NCBI GenBank assembly: GCA_037954665.1
Contig: JBBMOL010000039.1
Location: 2,418,001 to 2,482,000 of the forward strand
Length of the DNA stretch: 64,000 nucleotides
Direction: 5' to 3'
Origin: Laguncularia racemosa
Taxonomy: Eukaryota > Streptophyta > Magnoliopsida > Myrtales > Combretaceae
A model generated the notes under the pieces. The model had not been told where the DNA came from. It made no database searches and saw only the letters and a program-made list of their open reading frames with translations. The translations under genes were made by a program, and so were the position numbers. This document shows, one piece after another, positions 1-11,300 of this stretch (position 1 is the first letter of the stretch; each line of letters opens with the position of its first letter).

Positions 1-1640
1 TAAGAAGTATTTTTACATCAAAGTCAAAATTTAGAAAAGCTATTTATAACTTTTGAATAATTATTTATTAATTTATTAAATTTTTTGAAGTGATTTGTAA
101 TATTTAAAAGTTTAAAGAATTTATTTATATCTAAATGAAAATTTAGGGAGATTATTTATATTTTTTTTCCCAAATTTTTGCCTATTTACTAAGTATATAT
201 TGAGTTACCTATCGTCAACTTGAATGCACTAGTTGATCCGAAATTACCCATGGTGCTTTCGTTTTGGCATGATAAAGGTAGGTAAAATGTCATCATATTT
301 AATAATTCTATAATTAGAGTAGAGCAATTTCCTCTTAAAATCAATGTGTCGAGTTATATATATATGTACTTGGCACGAAGTAATAAAGATCGAGACTTGT
401 CAAGATTGGATGATGTTATTTGCTCTGTTAACGAACAAAAACGGAGAATATTTCGCTGCAAATGCTAAATATAACATTTGAAATAATCCCATTATGATTT
501 TGGCTTTAAAAAAAGAAAAGAAAAGAAAAGAAAAAACAAAACCCTTATGAATTTTAAGGAATCAAGAGCAAATAAAGTACAGCCATTTGGGAAAATTAGA
601 AGATTAAAATGAAAGTATGCTAAATGTTCAAATTAAAGTTATATATCCTTCTAATTTCGTAATTAGCTTTAGCATTTTAAATAATTTTATACTGATTTCT
701 ATCATTGTAATTTTTATATATTTTTATTCCCTGGACTTTTTATTAATGGGTAAGCATTTTAAATATTGCTGCATTTAACGTTGTTTGAAGATTCTGCGAG
801 TGTATGCACATAAGTTTACTTTATTATAGCCTCTACACATATAATACATGTCATAATGTCATACATGATAAATGTGCCTATATATATATATATATATATA
901 TATATAACAGTTTTGAATACTACACCTAGCACACTGGCGCTAGTGGGTCTCAATTTCATGAAATGCACTCCATCTCCATCACTCAAAATCCTTGTAACGT
1001 TCACGCAGATGATTGGCTTGCATGTCGTCTTCATCGACAGGCCGTTTTTAACTTTTAGATATTCGCTTTAAATCCATCGTAGAGCTAGAGCTAGTTCGTC
1101 TAGCAACGGACGTGTCTCTCGCTCATAGATTTTCTATTTCTAGTCTCTAGGGTAGGAAGATATTAGTTAATGGTCGCGTTCACGTCAAACCTTCTTACTC
1201 TTCTTGACGAATATCTTGCAGTTGCAGTTGCATGGCTTCTTAGAAAATTCCGGGGCAAGAAGACAACTCAGAGTGGTGGAGACAATTTTAGGTTTGCAGA
1301 GAAGATGGATATATCATAATTGATCACTTGGGTTCCGTGAATATCAATCGACTTCCCACTATATTATGGGGAAAAAAAAACGCCAAGAAAACATGAATTA
1401 TTCTTAATAAGAATATGATTACACGCAATGTATAGGATAGGTAAAACAAGTGGTATTAGCGTATATGTAGGATCCTTAAGAGAAGTGACATTAGATAATA
1501 TAATAACCTGGTCATAAAAAAAGAAAAAACCCAAGATCCTCTACGATCACTGCAAATGGTCCAATGGACTTGCATTCTCTAGGGCCCACTCCTGCTACTT
1601 TCATAAGCTTTATATACTTGATTAGTGTTGCTGATTTGAT
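1..1640. other. AT-rich intergenic DNA, no gene recognised
   Basis: No reading frame here has recognisable protein motifs. The short open frames near 816-1071 lie on both strands over a TA microsatellite and are not credible genes. The stretch holds A/T homopolymers and an AAAAG-type purine run near 510-540. Confidence 0.6.
879..906. repeat. (TA)14 microsatellite
   Basis: A pure TA dinucleotide run, about 28 bases, read directly. Confidence 0.95.
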
Positions 1641-1689
1641 GATGCAAAAATAGCTTTAAAAGTGCTAAAACTATATTTGCAATTAAGTT

Positions 1690-3283
1690 CTAAGGCTCTT
1701 AGAAATGCAATGAGAGTAAGATACATTGGAGTAGTTGGGATAAACTTACCTTTACTAAGGAATCTAGTGGAAATGGGTTTAAAGATTTGCATATTTTTAA
1801 TTTGGTACTACTTACAAAGCTTACATGGCAATTGGAACCAAAGCCTTTAGATTTGTAGGTAAGAGTACTCAAGGATTTGTACTTCCCAAATAGAGATTTT
1901 AAACAAGCTACTAAAGGGGTAAGACATCTTGGGCTTAGAGCAGCATTTTGCATAGAAAGAAGTGTTTTTTTGAAGAAGGCCTTTGGAAGGTAGGAAATGG
2001 TGAAAGGATAAATGTTGGAAGGGACATGTGAGTTCCTCTTCTAGAGGATTATAAATTGAAGGGTAAGATTAAAGAAAGTTTAGAGGGACTTAAAGTATAT
2101 GAGTTTATTGATGTTTTAGAATATGCATGGAACATTCTAAAACTATAAACTTTTTTGCAAGATTAGGTAGTCAAGCACATCAAGGAAATACTTATGAGTC
2201 ATTCTATGCAAGAAGATGCTTTTATGTGGTCCTATCTTCGTCTTGGCATTTCTGTGGTAAAATCCATGTGTCTCAATTTGAAACCACTGAAAAAAGACAA
2301 GTAAAAGGAGAAAGCGTCATCATCTTAGCAGATAAAGAAGGCTTAATGGAAAAAAGTATGGAATCTAAAGAGTTTATCTAAAATACAACACTTTTTTTTT
2401 TTGAAGAATTGTTTCAGATACACTTCCAACAGCTATTAATCTACATAAAAGAAAGGTCATGTCCTCCCCTTCATGTTTGTTCTATAGAGATGTGGATACT
2501 ACAGAGCATGCACTTCTTATTTGTGAATGGACAAAAGCAACGTGGTTTGTGAATCTTGGGATATAAATTGGCAAGGTTTAAGTGAAGAGTTTTTTTTTTT
2601 TTGGAGTGGTTTAAAATGATTTGAGTTTAGATTTAGATCAAAGGACAAAACTTGAAATGGCTGTAAGTGTGGTAACATGGCAAATTTAGAAGATGAGACG
2701 TGTAGCAGTTATGAAAGGGAAACAACTAGATTTAGAAGTTATGGCTAAATAGGGAAGTGGATAGATCAATTGTCAATCCCTACTTTCAATAGATGGACAT
2801 GCTTAAGTAGTGAGTGAGTCAAAATTAATGTAGATGGAGCATGGGTGTCAAAGTGTCATCAGGTGGAAGTGAGTGCTGTGGTGCGTGACAACCGAGGGAG
2901 GTTAGTAATGGATAAGGTCATGGTGTGTAGAGGATTAACAGTGGAAGTAGTTGAATATTAGACATTTTTTATGGGAGTTACACCTAGCACAAGAGGAGGG
3001 ATGGCTACTTGTTCAAATCAAATCATACTACCTTCTTTTTCTTCTTTTATTTTTTATTTTTTGTCAGCAACCACATTGCCTTCTTTTAGTTAAATCTATA
3101 TAAGGTAATGGTGGGCTAGTTCATTGCACCTCACAAATTTATTTATAGTCCAATAAAAAAACTCTTTTAGTCTAGCGTTTCAAAGTTTTCTGTTTCTTAT
3201 ATTTCTAGAAAGGCAAATAGTATAGCTAATTGGGTAGCTTCAATGAAAAGGAGAGAGATGTGTCTTCTAGATTATTGGGTAGT
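1690..3283 (+). pseudogene. LINE (non-LTR retrotransposon) ORF2 3' part, degenerate
   Basis: Conceptual translation with several frame changes and stops shows the C-terminal part of a plant L1-like ORF2. It starts near the IHWSSWDKL motif (about 1720) and the FKDLHIFNLVLLTKLTW motif that follow the RT thumb. A zinc-binding RT-associated region (zf-RVT) lies at about 2415-2550, with a Cys, then TTEHALLICEW and ATW. An RNase H1-like domain (about 2815-3280) begins KINVDGAW, continues VVRDNRGRLV and ends with the RKANSIANWVASMKR signature. RT catalytic motifs are absent, so the copy is 5'-truncated, as is usual for LINEs. The frame breaks off at 3283, where an inverted gypsy LTR begins. A likely continuation and poly(A) tail lie at 16636-16800. 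No function remains. Confidence 0.85.
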
Positions 3284-3705
3284 TGTAATGCCTCAAAATG
3301 TAGGATATCACAATCCGTCATATGTCATTACTAAATAATGATGCGTTAAGGCTCTTAACTTGTCTAAAACCATAAATATTTTCATATCTTCACAATATAA
3401 AATATCTCATCAATTTCTCATATATCACATTGAAATATCTTCTATTTATTTGACAAGATACATAATTCTAAAATTTTCTAAATAATTTAAATTTGAATCT
3501 AATTTAAACAAATGTATCCAATAACAACCTAACTTATTACACATCTTGTTGCGCTAACATTAAACCCGCTCCTAAAATCCTGTAGCTGAAAAAGAAAAAG
3601 GGATGAGCTTAAACCCAATACGTGAATACCACAAGTACATGTGCATGTCACCCAATTCACAACATACATGCACACAAGAATGCAATAATGATACAGATTA
3701 CAAGG
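3284..3705 (-). repeat. Solo LTR of the Del-like family (first part), inserted in the LINE
   Basis: Starting at TGTAATGCC, this is the reverse complement of the end of the LTRs at 48802-50687 and 57837-59720. Shared landmarks are the terminal TGTAA, the GAAAAAGAAAAAGGGATGAG stretch (about 3588-3607) and the following TACGTGAATACCAC. The copy is interrupted at 3705 by the Tat-like element and resumes at 15299. The five bases before it (GTAGT) resemble GTACT after its far end at 16631-16635, four of five matching. Confidence 0.75.
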
Positions 3706-5730
3706 TGTCGAGTCTAATTTTTTATTTTCCATTCCTAATCCGACTTATACTAGACCCTATACTCATCTAATATAGATTCTCGACTTAAATTAGGAATTTC
3801 ATTTTATTTTGGAGTCGCCACCCAACGGTGCTTGGGAAAGATTGAATCAGGACTAATTGAGCAGATTAATCCTAATTTGGACAACTAGTCGACGTGATTT
3901 CCCCTTTTTGTTTTTTGTGAAAGAGGAAATGGAAAACCAGAGTTTCTGGGTTCGGAGGCTAACCTATTAAAACCTTAAGGTTACCACCTTATTCTCCTGA
4001 AATCAAAACCTTATCCAAATGTCTTTTATTTTATTTTTTTTGTCTTTTATTGTGTTTTTGAGTAAGTTATTCTAAGAAAATTATTTTTTATTCTTTTTGA
4101 GTTGCCTCAAATGGGTGCCTACGTACCTGCTATTCAAGATCAAACGGGTCGTAGTTCGCTTTTCCTGAAAAACTTTAATGTGTTTGTGAATTTTAATTAT
4201 GAAATTACTTTTGGTTTACATTTTTATCATTTTAGTATTTTTCTAGAAAAATCTAAGCCTAAGCTTGATCATTTGATTTTTTGGAAATAATAATTTTTTA
4301 GGAAAAAACCAATTTTTGATTTATTTAAGAAATGGATTTTTCTAAGTGATAAAAAAAATTATTTCCCTATTTTTCAACTCATCTCTATTATTATAAATTT
4401 TTATTAATTTTTTATAATTTTTATTAATTTTTTTATTAACTTTTATTAATTTCTATTGAAAAGTTTTCTCTTATATTATTTATCTATCCTAAATTAAAAA
4501 TCTAAATTTTATCATTTTTTCTAATATATCTTTATCATTTTTTATTATTTTATATTTTTATAATTTATTATTATTATTATTATATTATTATTATTATTCA
4601 CCCTAAATTAAATAAAAAAAACTACTCTAAATTCTAATAATTTTCTATTTTTGAATTATAAATAACAAAGAGATAAATAAATTCGAAAAAATAAATAAAA
4701 TAACCAAATAAATAAAAAATACAAAAAAAATAAAAAAATCCGACTTACTTGAATCCGAGTCGATGCACGGGTCAGGTCGGGTCGGGTCGATCGGTCACGG
4801 CGGTTGGAGGTGCTCGTTGACGGCGTTCCGGCGGCCTTTTGAGGAGGTTGAGGTGTCATTTCCTAGGTTTTCAGGGGTGGGGAACTCAACCGTAGTGGTG
4901 GATTTCTCCAAAAACGCCTCCTGGTGGTGGTTCAAGGCTTGATCGGTGGTCGCGGCTTGGAAAAATCCAGCGAGGCTTCGATTTCTCTCTTTTTCTCACT
5001 TCTGATCCATGCTTCTGCTTCCTCCCTTCGATACCTATTTATAGACACTCAAAAGCCCCTTCGGATAAGCTTAAATCCACCATTTGGTTAAACCCATATT
5101 TTTTTCCATTTTGGATTCAACCTTATCTCGGAGATTTGATGTCAATCTATTGCTTTTCTGTGATTTATCTTATGGATTTGGCTTAAAATCGATAATAATC
5201 CAAAAGATTTGAGAAAAAACGAACAATTCCAGCTCTGTCGGACCTGCTCTGGCTTCCTCTAGTGTTTGTTCGGGCGAAGGAGATGATCACATGTGAGGCG
5301 CGTGACTCTTCCTGGCCAATCATATGCTGCCACGTGGTAGCTCGAGGCAAAAGAAAAAAAATTGCACAGAGTGCTTGCGGGGGGGATTCGAACTCAGGAC
5401 CTCTAGCCTTTCGTGTGTTTTCGGGTAGGCATGTGAATCAGCTAAGCCGGCTCAATTCTTGGTTTTTTCTATTTTCGCAATTTGCATATATGCAATGCGA
5501 TTTTTATTATTTTTGTATTATTTTGGAATTCCAAAAAATTGTAAAAATTATTTAATCCCTTTTATTACTATTCTATAATTATTTTCCAAAATTGATGTAT
5601 TTTTCCTATTTATTTTATTTTTTGAATATTTTTCCTATTTTTGCTAAATTAGAAGAAAATGCAAAAAAAAAAGGAAAAAATTTGAAAATTGATTATTATT
5701 GATCATTAAGGCAATAATGGGGTGTTTACA
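3706..5730 (-). repeat. 3' LTR of the Tat-like element
   Basis: On the plus strand it starts TGTCGAGTCTAA and ends GGGGTGTTTACA. It is near-identical by eye to 13281-15293 and related to the solo LTRs at 20972-23046 and 53961-56098. Read on the minus strand it contains a tRNA-like module (about 5455-5384), a TATA box (TATAAATAGG, about 5043-5034) and a (CCCGA)n-rich stretch near 4790, followed by a long A/T-rich half. Confidence 0.92.
5384..5455 (-). other. tRNA-like module with A/B-box-like motifs inside the LTR
   Basis: On the minus strand a D-arm-like segment (GCCGGCTTAGCTGATTC) is followed about 45 bases later by GAGTTCGAATCCC, close to the pol III B-box consensus GGTTCGANTCC. A run of T follows about 25 bases downstream. 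Equivalent modules occur at the same place in the other three LTR copies. No proper anticodon arm or acceptor stem is visible, so this is a tRNA-derived or pol III-like element and not a working tRNA gene. Confidence 0.5.
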
Positions 5731-5743
5731 GCTGCCCCTCTTT
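5731..5743 (-). promoter_or_regulatory. Polypurine tract (plus-strand primer site) of the Tat-like element
   Basis: On the minus strand AAAGAGGGGCAGC lies immediately before the 3' LTR, the expected place and composition for a PPT. Confidence 0.75.
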
Positions 5744-7308
5744 GTAGTAAAGTTTGAAAACCTAACTACAAAGACAAGAAAGACGCCATTTTTGGCCTCT
5801 TGACTGAATGGATAACGCCTTGGTTTGGCTAGTTATCTGGAATTTGGTCTCTAGTAGGAAAATGCTCCATGAGCTAATAACCCCACGGGTACTTTGTGAT
5901 GGTTGGTATTGCTTAGGAAATGGTCTTAAACAACTTAACAATCTTGAGTAATGTATTATCCCAAAAAGTGCTTCATGGGCTGACTAATTGGCAATGGAAA
6001 ACATTTCAAGGATTGTTTAGGAGTGTGTTATTGTAAGTGGAATAGCTGATGATAGGAAGCGTCTTATCGGACTAGCAACCTTAAAGAGAAGATTGTCTTA
6101 GGAACCGCTCTTATGAGCTGGCTACCTATCAACAGAAGCGTCTGACTAGACTAGCGATTGTTTTTGAAAAAGACCTTTGAAGAGTGCTCTTATGAGCTGA
6201 CTAATCGATTATCGACAAATTTGAAAAGTGCTCTTGATCAATGGATTCGAAAAGTGCTTCTATGAGCTAACTAATTGACAGATTTGAAAAGTGCTCATAT
6301 GAACTGACTAATCAACAGATTCGAAAAGTACTCCTATGAGCTAACTAATCGACAGATTTGAAAAGTACTCCTATGAGCTAACTAATCGATAGATTTGAAA
6401 AGTGCTCCTATGAGCTAACTTTAAGAAAGGGTGTCTAGGAAAGTACCCCTTTGCGGGCTAACTAACCTATAGTGAGAGGACATGCCTCAGAAAGTGCCCC
6501 TATGGGTTGACGTTTTTTAAGGGATGTTTGGGAAAGTGCCCCTTTGTAGGCTAACTAACCTATGGTGGGAAGCATCTTTTTAAGCTCGCGATCTTGGGGA
6601 AGAAATGTCTCGAAAGGTACCCCTACAGGTTGACCTTGGGAAGAGATATTTAGGAAAGTGCCCCATTGTGGGTTGACTAACATACGGCAGGGAGAAACGT
6701 CTCAAAAAGGTGCCCTTATGGGCTGACCCTACAAGCGGATGTTTAGGCAAGTGCCCCAATGTGGGCTGACTAACTTATGCTTTTGAAAATGCTTCTAATG
6801 AATGGGTTAAATGATTTGATAAGAGATGTTTTATGATATGTGGATGATAGTTATTTATTCTAAGATGCTTACCAATTTATCGCGGATAACAACCAAACAA
6901 CCGAACCTTCGTGCTGGTTTGCTTTTCCTTTGCTTACTCTTGCTTTAAAACAGGGCTAAGGGTCTTGATGTGCTTCCTTTCTTATGCGCTTAGCGCTTGT
7001 GATTGTAGTATTATCATAATAATGTACCAGGTTCAATACTCAAAAGTAGGTAGAATTATATCACAAAATTTATTGAGATTCATTATCATTTCAATGTTCA
7101 TCATTCATTAGTGAAGTGATGGGTAATGTGTTTAGGAATGTTTGTTTTAATGAGAATTGATTGGAATTATCGATCATTCAGAGACATTAACTTTGCTTGT
7201 AAAAAAAATGAAAACTGGACTCAACGAAATTTGTGCTGAATATTGGCTTTCATAAACATCGGCAAAATTTCAATTCCCTTGCGTAAGGATAGTACATCTT
7301 AACAGCAT
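5744..7308 (-). other. 3' untranslated region of the Tat-like element
   Basis: No coding motif was found between the integrase end and the PPT. Much of the stretch (about 5860-6790) is built from diverged copies of a motif AAAGTGCTCCTATGAGCTAA or its AAAGTGCCCCTNTGGGCTGA variant. The short plus-strand frame at 6911-7111 has no recognisable feature. Confidence 0.7.
6176..6421. repeat. Minisatellite, about 37-bp unit, in the Tat-like 3' UTR
   Basis: Consecutive units read roughly GATTTGAAAAGTGCTCCTAT followed by GAGCTAACTAATCGACA. At least six units are visible, the last three almost identical. Wider spaced, more diverged relatives extend from about 5860 to 6790. Confidence 0.85.
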
Positions 7309-8479
7309 CTACATTAATGGGTCTCTCAATTCTGGACCGTCCATTTGAGCTAATATTAGTGCACCTCCTGACAATACCTTCTTCACCACATATGGACCCT
7401 CATAGTTTGGGGTAAATTTCCTTCTGGAATCTTGAGCATTCGGGAGAACTTTCTTTAGCACCAAATCCCCTTCTTTAAAGCATCGAGGCCTCATTTTCTT
7501 GTTAAATGCTCGGGTCATCTTTTGTTGGTAACACTGGCCGTGACATAACGCGGTGATTCTTTTTTCGTCAATCAAATTCAATTGATCAAGCCTCTTTTTC
7601 ACCCAGTCTGATTCATTTAACTGCGTTTCTGACAGAATTCTGAATGATGGTATTTCGACCTCGACTGGTAGCACTACCTCAGTACCGTATACTAGAGAAT
7701 ACGGGGTAACTCCAGTAGATGTTCTAATTGAGGTCCTGTAAGCCATGAGGGCAAATGGCAACATCTCGTGCCAATCTTTTAAGTGATTGTCATTTTTTTA
7801 TGGTTCTTTTGATATTCTTGTTGGCTGCTTCTACTACCCCATTCATTTGTGGTCGGTAAGGAGTTGAATTTCTATGGTTTATGTGGAACTGCTGACATAA
7901 ACCTGTCATCGACTTGTTGTTGAGATTGGGACCGTTGTCAGTGATGATTGACTCAGGAACTCCATATAGAGCTACTATGTCCCTCTTAAAAAATCGGACT
8001 ATCACTCCTTTTGTGACATTGGCATATGATGAAGCTTCTACCCACTTGGTGAAATAATCAATGACTACCAATATGAACCTGTGGCCATTAGATGCTGTCG
8101 GAGTGATTGGGCCGATTATGTCGATCCCCCACATGGAGAAAGGCCATGGTGCAGACAACGAATGCAGCTCGTTGGGCGGAGCATTTATCCAGTTTGCGTA
8201 CACTTGACACAAGTGACAGTGTTTGACATATTTGATGTAATCTGATTCCATGGTTAGCCAATAGTAGCCCAACCTCATGATTTTTCGGGCCAACATGTAG
8301 CCGTTCATATGAGGTCCACATACCCCTTCATGCACTTCTTTCATCAGTTCACATACCTCATTTCTATCCACACATCTTAGTAAGGTGGTATCAGGTGATC
8401 TTTTGTAAAGTAGAGACCCACTTAATAAGAAATGACTTGCTAACCTTCTGAGCATTCTTTGGTCATTTTTGCTAGCCAT
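7309..8479 (-). pseudogene. Integrase of the Tat-like element, one frameshift
   Basis: Two overlapping-phase frames (8479-7790 and 7764-7309) make up an integrase. The first holds the HHCC zinc domain (His residues in HEGVCGPHMNG, then HCHLC) and the catalytic core with D in GIDIIGP, D in IITDNGP and E in GVVEAANK, so the DDE triad is present. The second continues the core end (LPFALMAYRTSIRTSTGVTP) and the C-terminal domain (RPRCFKEGDLVLKK, YEGPYVVKKVL). They are separated by a single phase change beside a T-run at about 7792-7798. It follows the archaeal-type RNase H without another domain between them. Integrase inserts the cDNA into chromosomal DNA. This copy is broken but well preserved. 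Confidence 0.9.
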
Positions 8480-8668
8480 TTCAAGGTATTTGCTTTCTTG
8501 GAGAAAAGTTTTGATGTCGTGATACCAAGGCTTATCATCTTATGCCTTTGCGATTATTAAACAGTAGGCGGACTAATTTTCGATCTCTATTTTCAATGGT
8601 TGGACTTTGACTCCCCCTGTTATCTGAATTATAGAAGCAAGTGTGGTGAGTGTATCTGTAAATTGATT

Positions 8669-9058
8669 CTAAGTTCTCGAGATGTATGTGAAAGTGATTG
8701 CCTCGAATTCTTCTATTATTAACTCTGTCAAATGCTGATGGTATGGTACCAATTTGGGGTCTTTAGTTTTATATTCCCCTCTCGTCTGTAATATGATGAG
8801 CGACGAATCTCCGTACATTTCCAATTCACGGATTTCCATGTGGCAAGCCATTTTGAGGCCGAGGATACATGCCTCATATTCCGCGATATTATTAGTATAT
8901 GGAAATATGAGCCTTGTTACTGAAGGGAATTGTGTTCCGTCTGGGGATATCAACACTGCCCCGATCCCACAACCGAATACATTGGCAGCTCCATCAAAGA
9001 ACATCTTCCACTTAGGGTTTCGGTCTATCCCACAGTCTTCTACTGGTGTACCTTTCAC
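8669..9058 (-). pseudogene. Archaeal-type RNase H (second RNase H) of the Tat-like element
   Basis: The 129-residue frame contains the RNase H carboxylates in WKMFFDGAAN, NIAEYEACILG and MYGDSSLI, plus a spaced GIGAVLISPDG. This is the extra RNase H found C-terminal to the gypsy RNase H in Tat/Ogre elements. It ends at a stop after FTYISRT, where the family normally continues, so the frame is cut by a point change. Downstream sequence (8668-8480) still reads as the linker with PWYHDIKTFL. In this clade the domain is thought to support degradation of the RNA strand of the hybrid. Confidence 0.85.
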
Positions 9059-9099
9059 TGTTAATATATTTTCATCAGGGAATTGGGCTTATGGTTCTT

Positions 9100-10680
9100 G
9101 AGAATCTCCCTCGACTGGGTGTTCTGCTAATTGGTCGGCTAAAGATTGCCCTTTCATTGAGTTCTACTTTATGTATGTGATATCAAACTCTAATAAAAGC
9201 ATTTTCCATTTAGAGATTCTCCCTAACAAAACGGGTTTCTCTACCAAGTACTTCAGAGGATCATGTCTTGTCAACAACTTAATGTGATAGTAAAGGGTGT
9301 ATTGCCTCAATCAATGCATGACCCAAATTAGAGCACAACAAGTCCTCTTACTTCTGAGTACCTTCGTTTCCTGTCTGTGAATTTCTTGCTTAGATAATAT
9401 ATGGAACACTCTCTTCCCTCTTCATCTTTCTACCCCAACACGCATCCCATGGATTCAAGGAGTATCGTGAGGTATAAGAATAAGGGCTTTCCTTGCTTTG
9501 GGACTATCAAGACTGGAGGCTTTATGAGATAGTCTTTGATCGTCCCGAATGCTTCTTCACATTCGTCGTCCCATTCTACTGCGACATTCTTTTTCAGTAG
9601 ACGGAATAGTGGACGGCATTTGTCTGCGAGCTATGTAATTCAACCTTCCCAGCAAACCTCTTACCTCTTTGATAGTACGTGAAGAAGGTAGCTCTAGTAT
9701 AGACTTTACTTTGTCAGGGTCGATTTTAATGCCTTCTTGACTTATGACAAACCCTAAAAACTTGCCTGTCGTGACCCCGAAAGTATACTTATCTGGATTT
9801 AACTTGAGCTGTAACTTTCTCAATCACTTAAACAACTTTCTCAGAATATTTGTATGGCTTTCTTCTTCCTTAGACTTGGCTATCATATCGTCGACTTCTC
9901 AATACATCATGTCATGAAGTATTGCGACCATGGCTCTCTGATATGTTGCCCCGACATTTTTCAAACTGAAGGGCATGACTTTGTAACAGAAAGTCTCCCA
10001 TGTTGTGGTGAAAGTCGTCTTAGTTTTTTCTTCTTCAGCCATTTTTATCTGGTTATATCTTGAGAAACCGTCCATAAATGAGAAAAGATGGTTTCCTATA
10101 GTGTTGTCTACCAAAACATTGATGTGAGGTAGGGGAAAGTTATCTTTTGGCGTAACTTGGTTTAAGTCCTGGAAGTCTATGCATATGCGTACTTTTCCAT
10201 TCTTTTTTAGAACGGAGACTATATTTGCTACCCATTCTGGGTAGTCAGATACTTCGATGAACCTCACTTCTAGCAGTTTCTTGACTTCCTCTTTGATTTT
10301 TCGTAAGATGTCAGGCATAAATCTTTTCAATTTCTGTTTTTTAAGTTTGACATCTTCCCTTGTGGGAAGCCTGTGAACTACTATTGATTGGTCTAATCCT
10401 GGCATATCACCATATGACCAGGCAAACACATATGCATACTCAGTTAACAGCTCGGTCATCTCGCATTTTTGCTCGACTCTTAAAATGGTCCCGATCTTGA
10501 GGTTTTTAAGTTTCTCAACGCTTCCTAGATTTACTGTCTCCACCGGCTCGTCGATTGAAATTCCACTTTGTTCATGTTTTAGCCAATTTTCTTGTATTAT
10601 TTCGTGGTTAAGGACATCGCTTCTAACGGCTGACCCAACAGTGTTGGAAACAATATCAGTGTTTTCATTTCTTACTTGAG
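9100..10680 (-). pseudogene. Reverse transcriptase and gypsy RNase H of the Tat-like element
   Basis: The main frame (10543-9899) covers the RT fingers and palm. It shows DMPGLDQSIVVHRLP, KIKEEVKKLLEVRFIEV, YPEWVANIVSVLKKNGKVRICIDF (read in parts), FSFMDGFSRYNQIKM and CYKVMPFSLKNVGATYQRAM. Just downstream the catalytic box reads EVDDMIAKS after a stop and a short deletion relative to the usual YVDD context. The frame 9823-9557 carries the thumb and connection (LNPDKYTFGVTTGKFLGFVIS, IKEVRGLLGRLNYI). The gypsy RNase H follows in decayed form to about 9100. RT copies genomic RNA into cDNA; this copy is inactive through stops, frame changes and the damaged catalytic box. Confidence 0.9.
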
Positions 10681-11300
10681 CGAAATGTCCCTAACGTTCG
10701 ATGGTAGGGAATCTAGGTGAAGTGAAACAAAAGTACATATATATAAGCAAGAAATAGACGAATTGTAATTTATTGAGTTATGAAAAGAAATCACAATAAA
10801 AATTGTTTAATAATTGTTCACTATCCCTGAGTTGACCTAGTGCTATCAATAGGATAACAGAACTAATTATCGAGAGCTGGATGCTGCTTGGATGTGCGAG
10901 GGGTTAGGTTCCCATTGCTGACATCAACTTCGCTTATCTTTAGCTCTTGAATGGTAGTTGCTTGTTTAAATGATTGTTGGAGAGGTGGAAAACGCATCTT
11001 AGTATCACCATTGTTACCACTGTCTGCCATTTTGAACGGGTACGGATTGGGCTTCTTAGAGGGTTTGGTTGTTTGGGAGCTATCTTTGATACCTGGCGTG
11101 CATTTTTCTTAGTTTAATGCATGTATGAAAATATGATGCATGTATCATACAGATGCTAAAATAAAGGGGCCAACAATTGATTAATGATGTAATACTGAAA
11201 CTTTATTTTTATTATTACTGGAAACTCGGAGTTTGATACTTGAAAAAAAAAAATGAAAAAGTACAATAGTAATCTATTTCCTAGTTCTCTTCTTCTACTA
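10681..11300 (-). other. Linker between ORF1 and pol in the Tat-like element; gag/protease not seen
   Basis: The family normally has gag and protease, and in Ogre an intron, between ORF1 and RT. In these roughly 600 bases no CCHC knuckle and no D-T/S-G protease motif was found in any minus-strand frame. A short minus-strand frame near 11030-10850 (start MADSGNNGDTKM) has no recognised function. An internal deletion is the simplest explanation. Confidence 0.55.

Noticed and set aside
816..1071. Overlapping frames on both strands near the TA microsatellite
   Set aside because: The predicted peptides contain a YIYIYIYI tract produced by the microsatellite and nothing conserved.
5384..5455. A functional tRNA gene
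   Set aside because: D-arm and T-arm-like parts are present but no anticodon stem-loop or matching acceptor ends could be drawn. It was kept as a tRNA-like module only.
6176..6421. CRISPR-like array from regularly repeated words
   Set aside because: Units are contiguous 37-bp tandem repeats without unique spacers, inside a retrotransposon 3' UTR in plant DNA.
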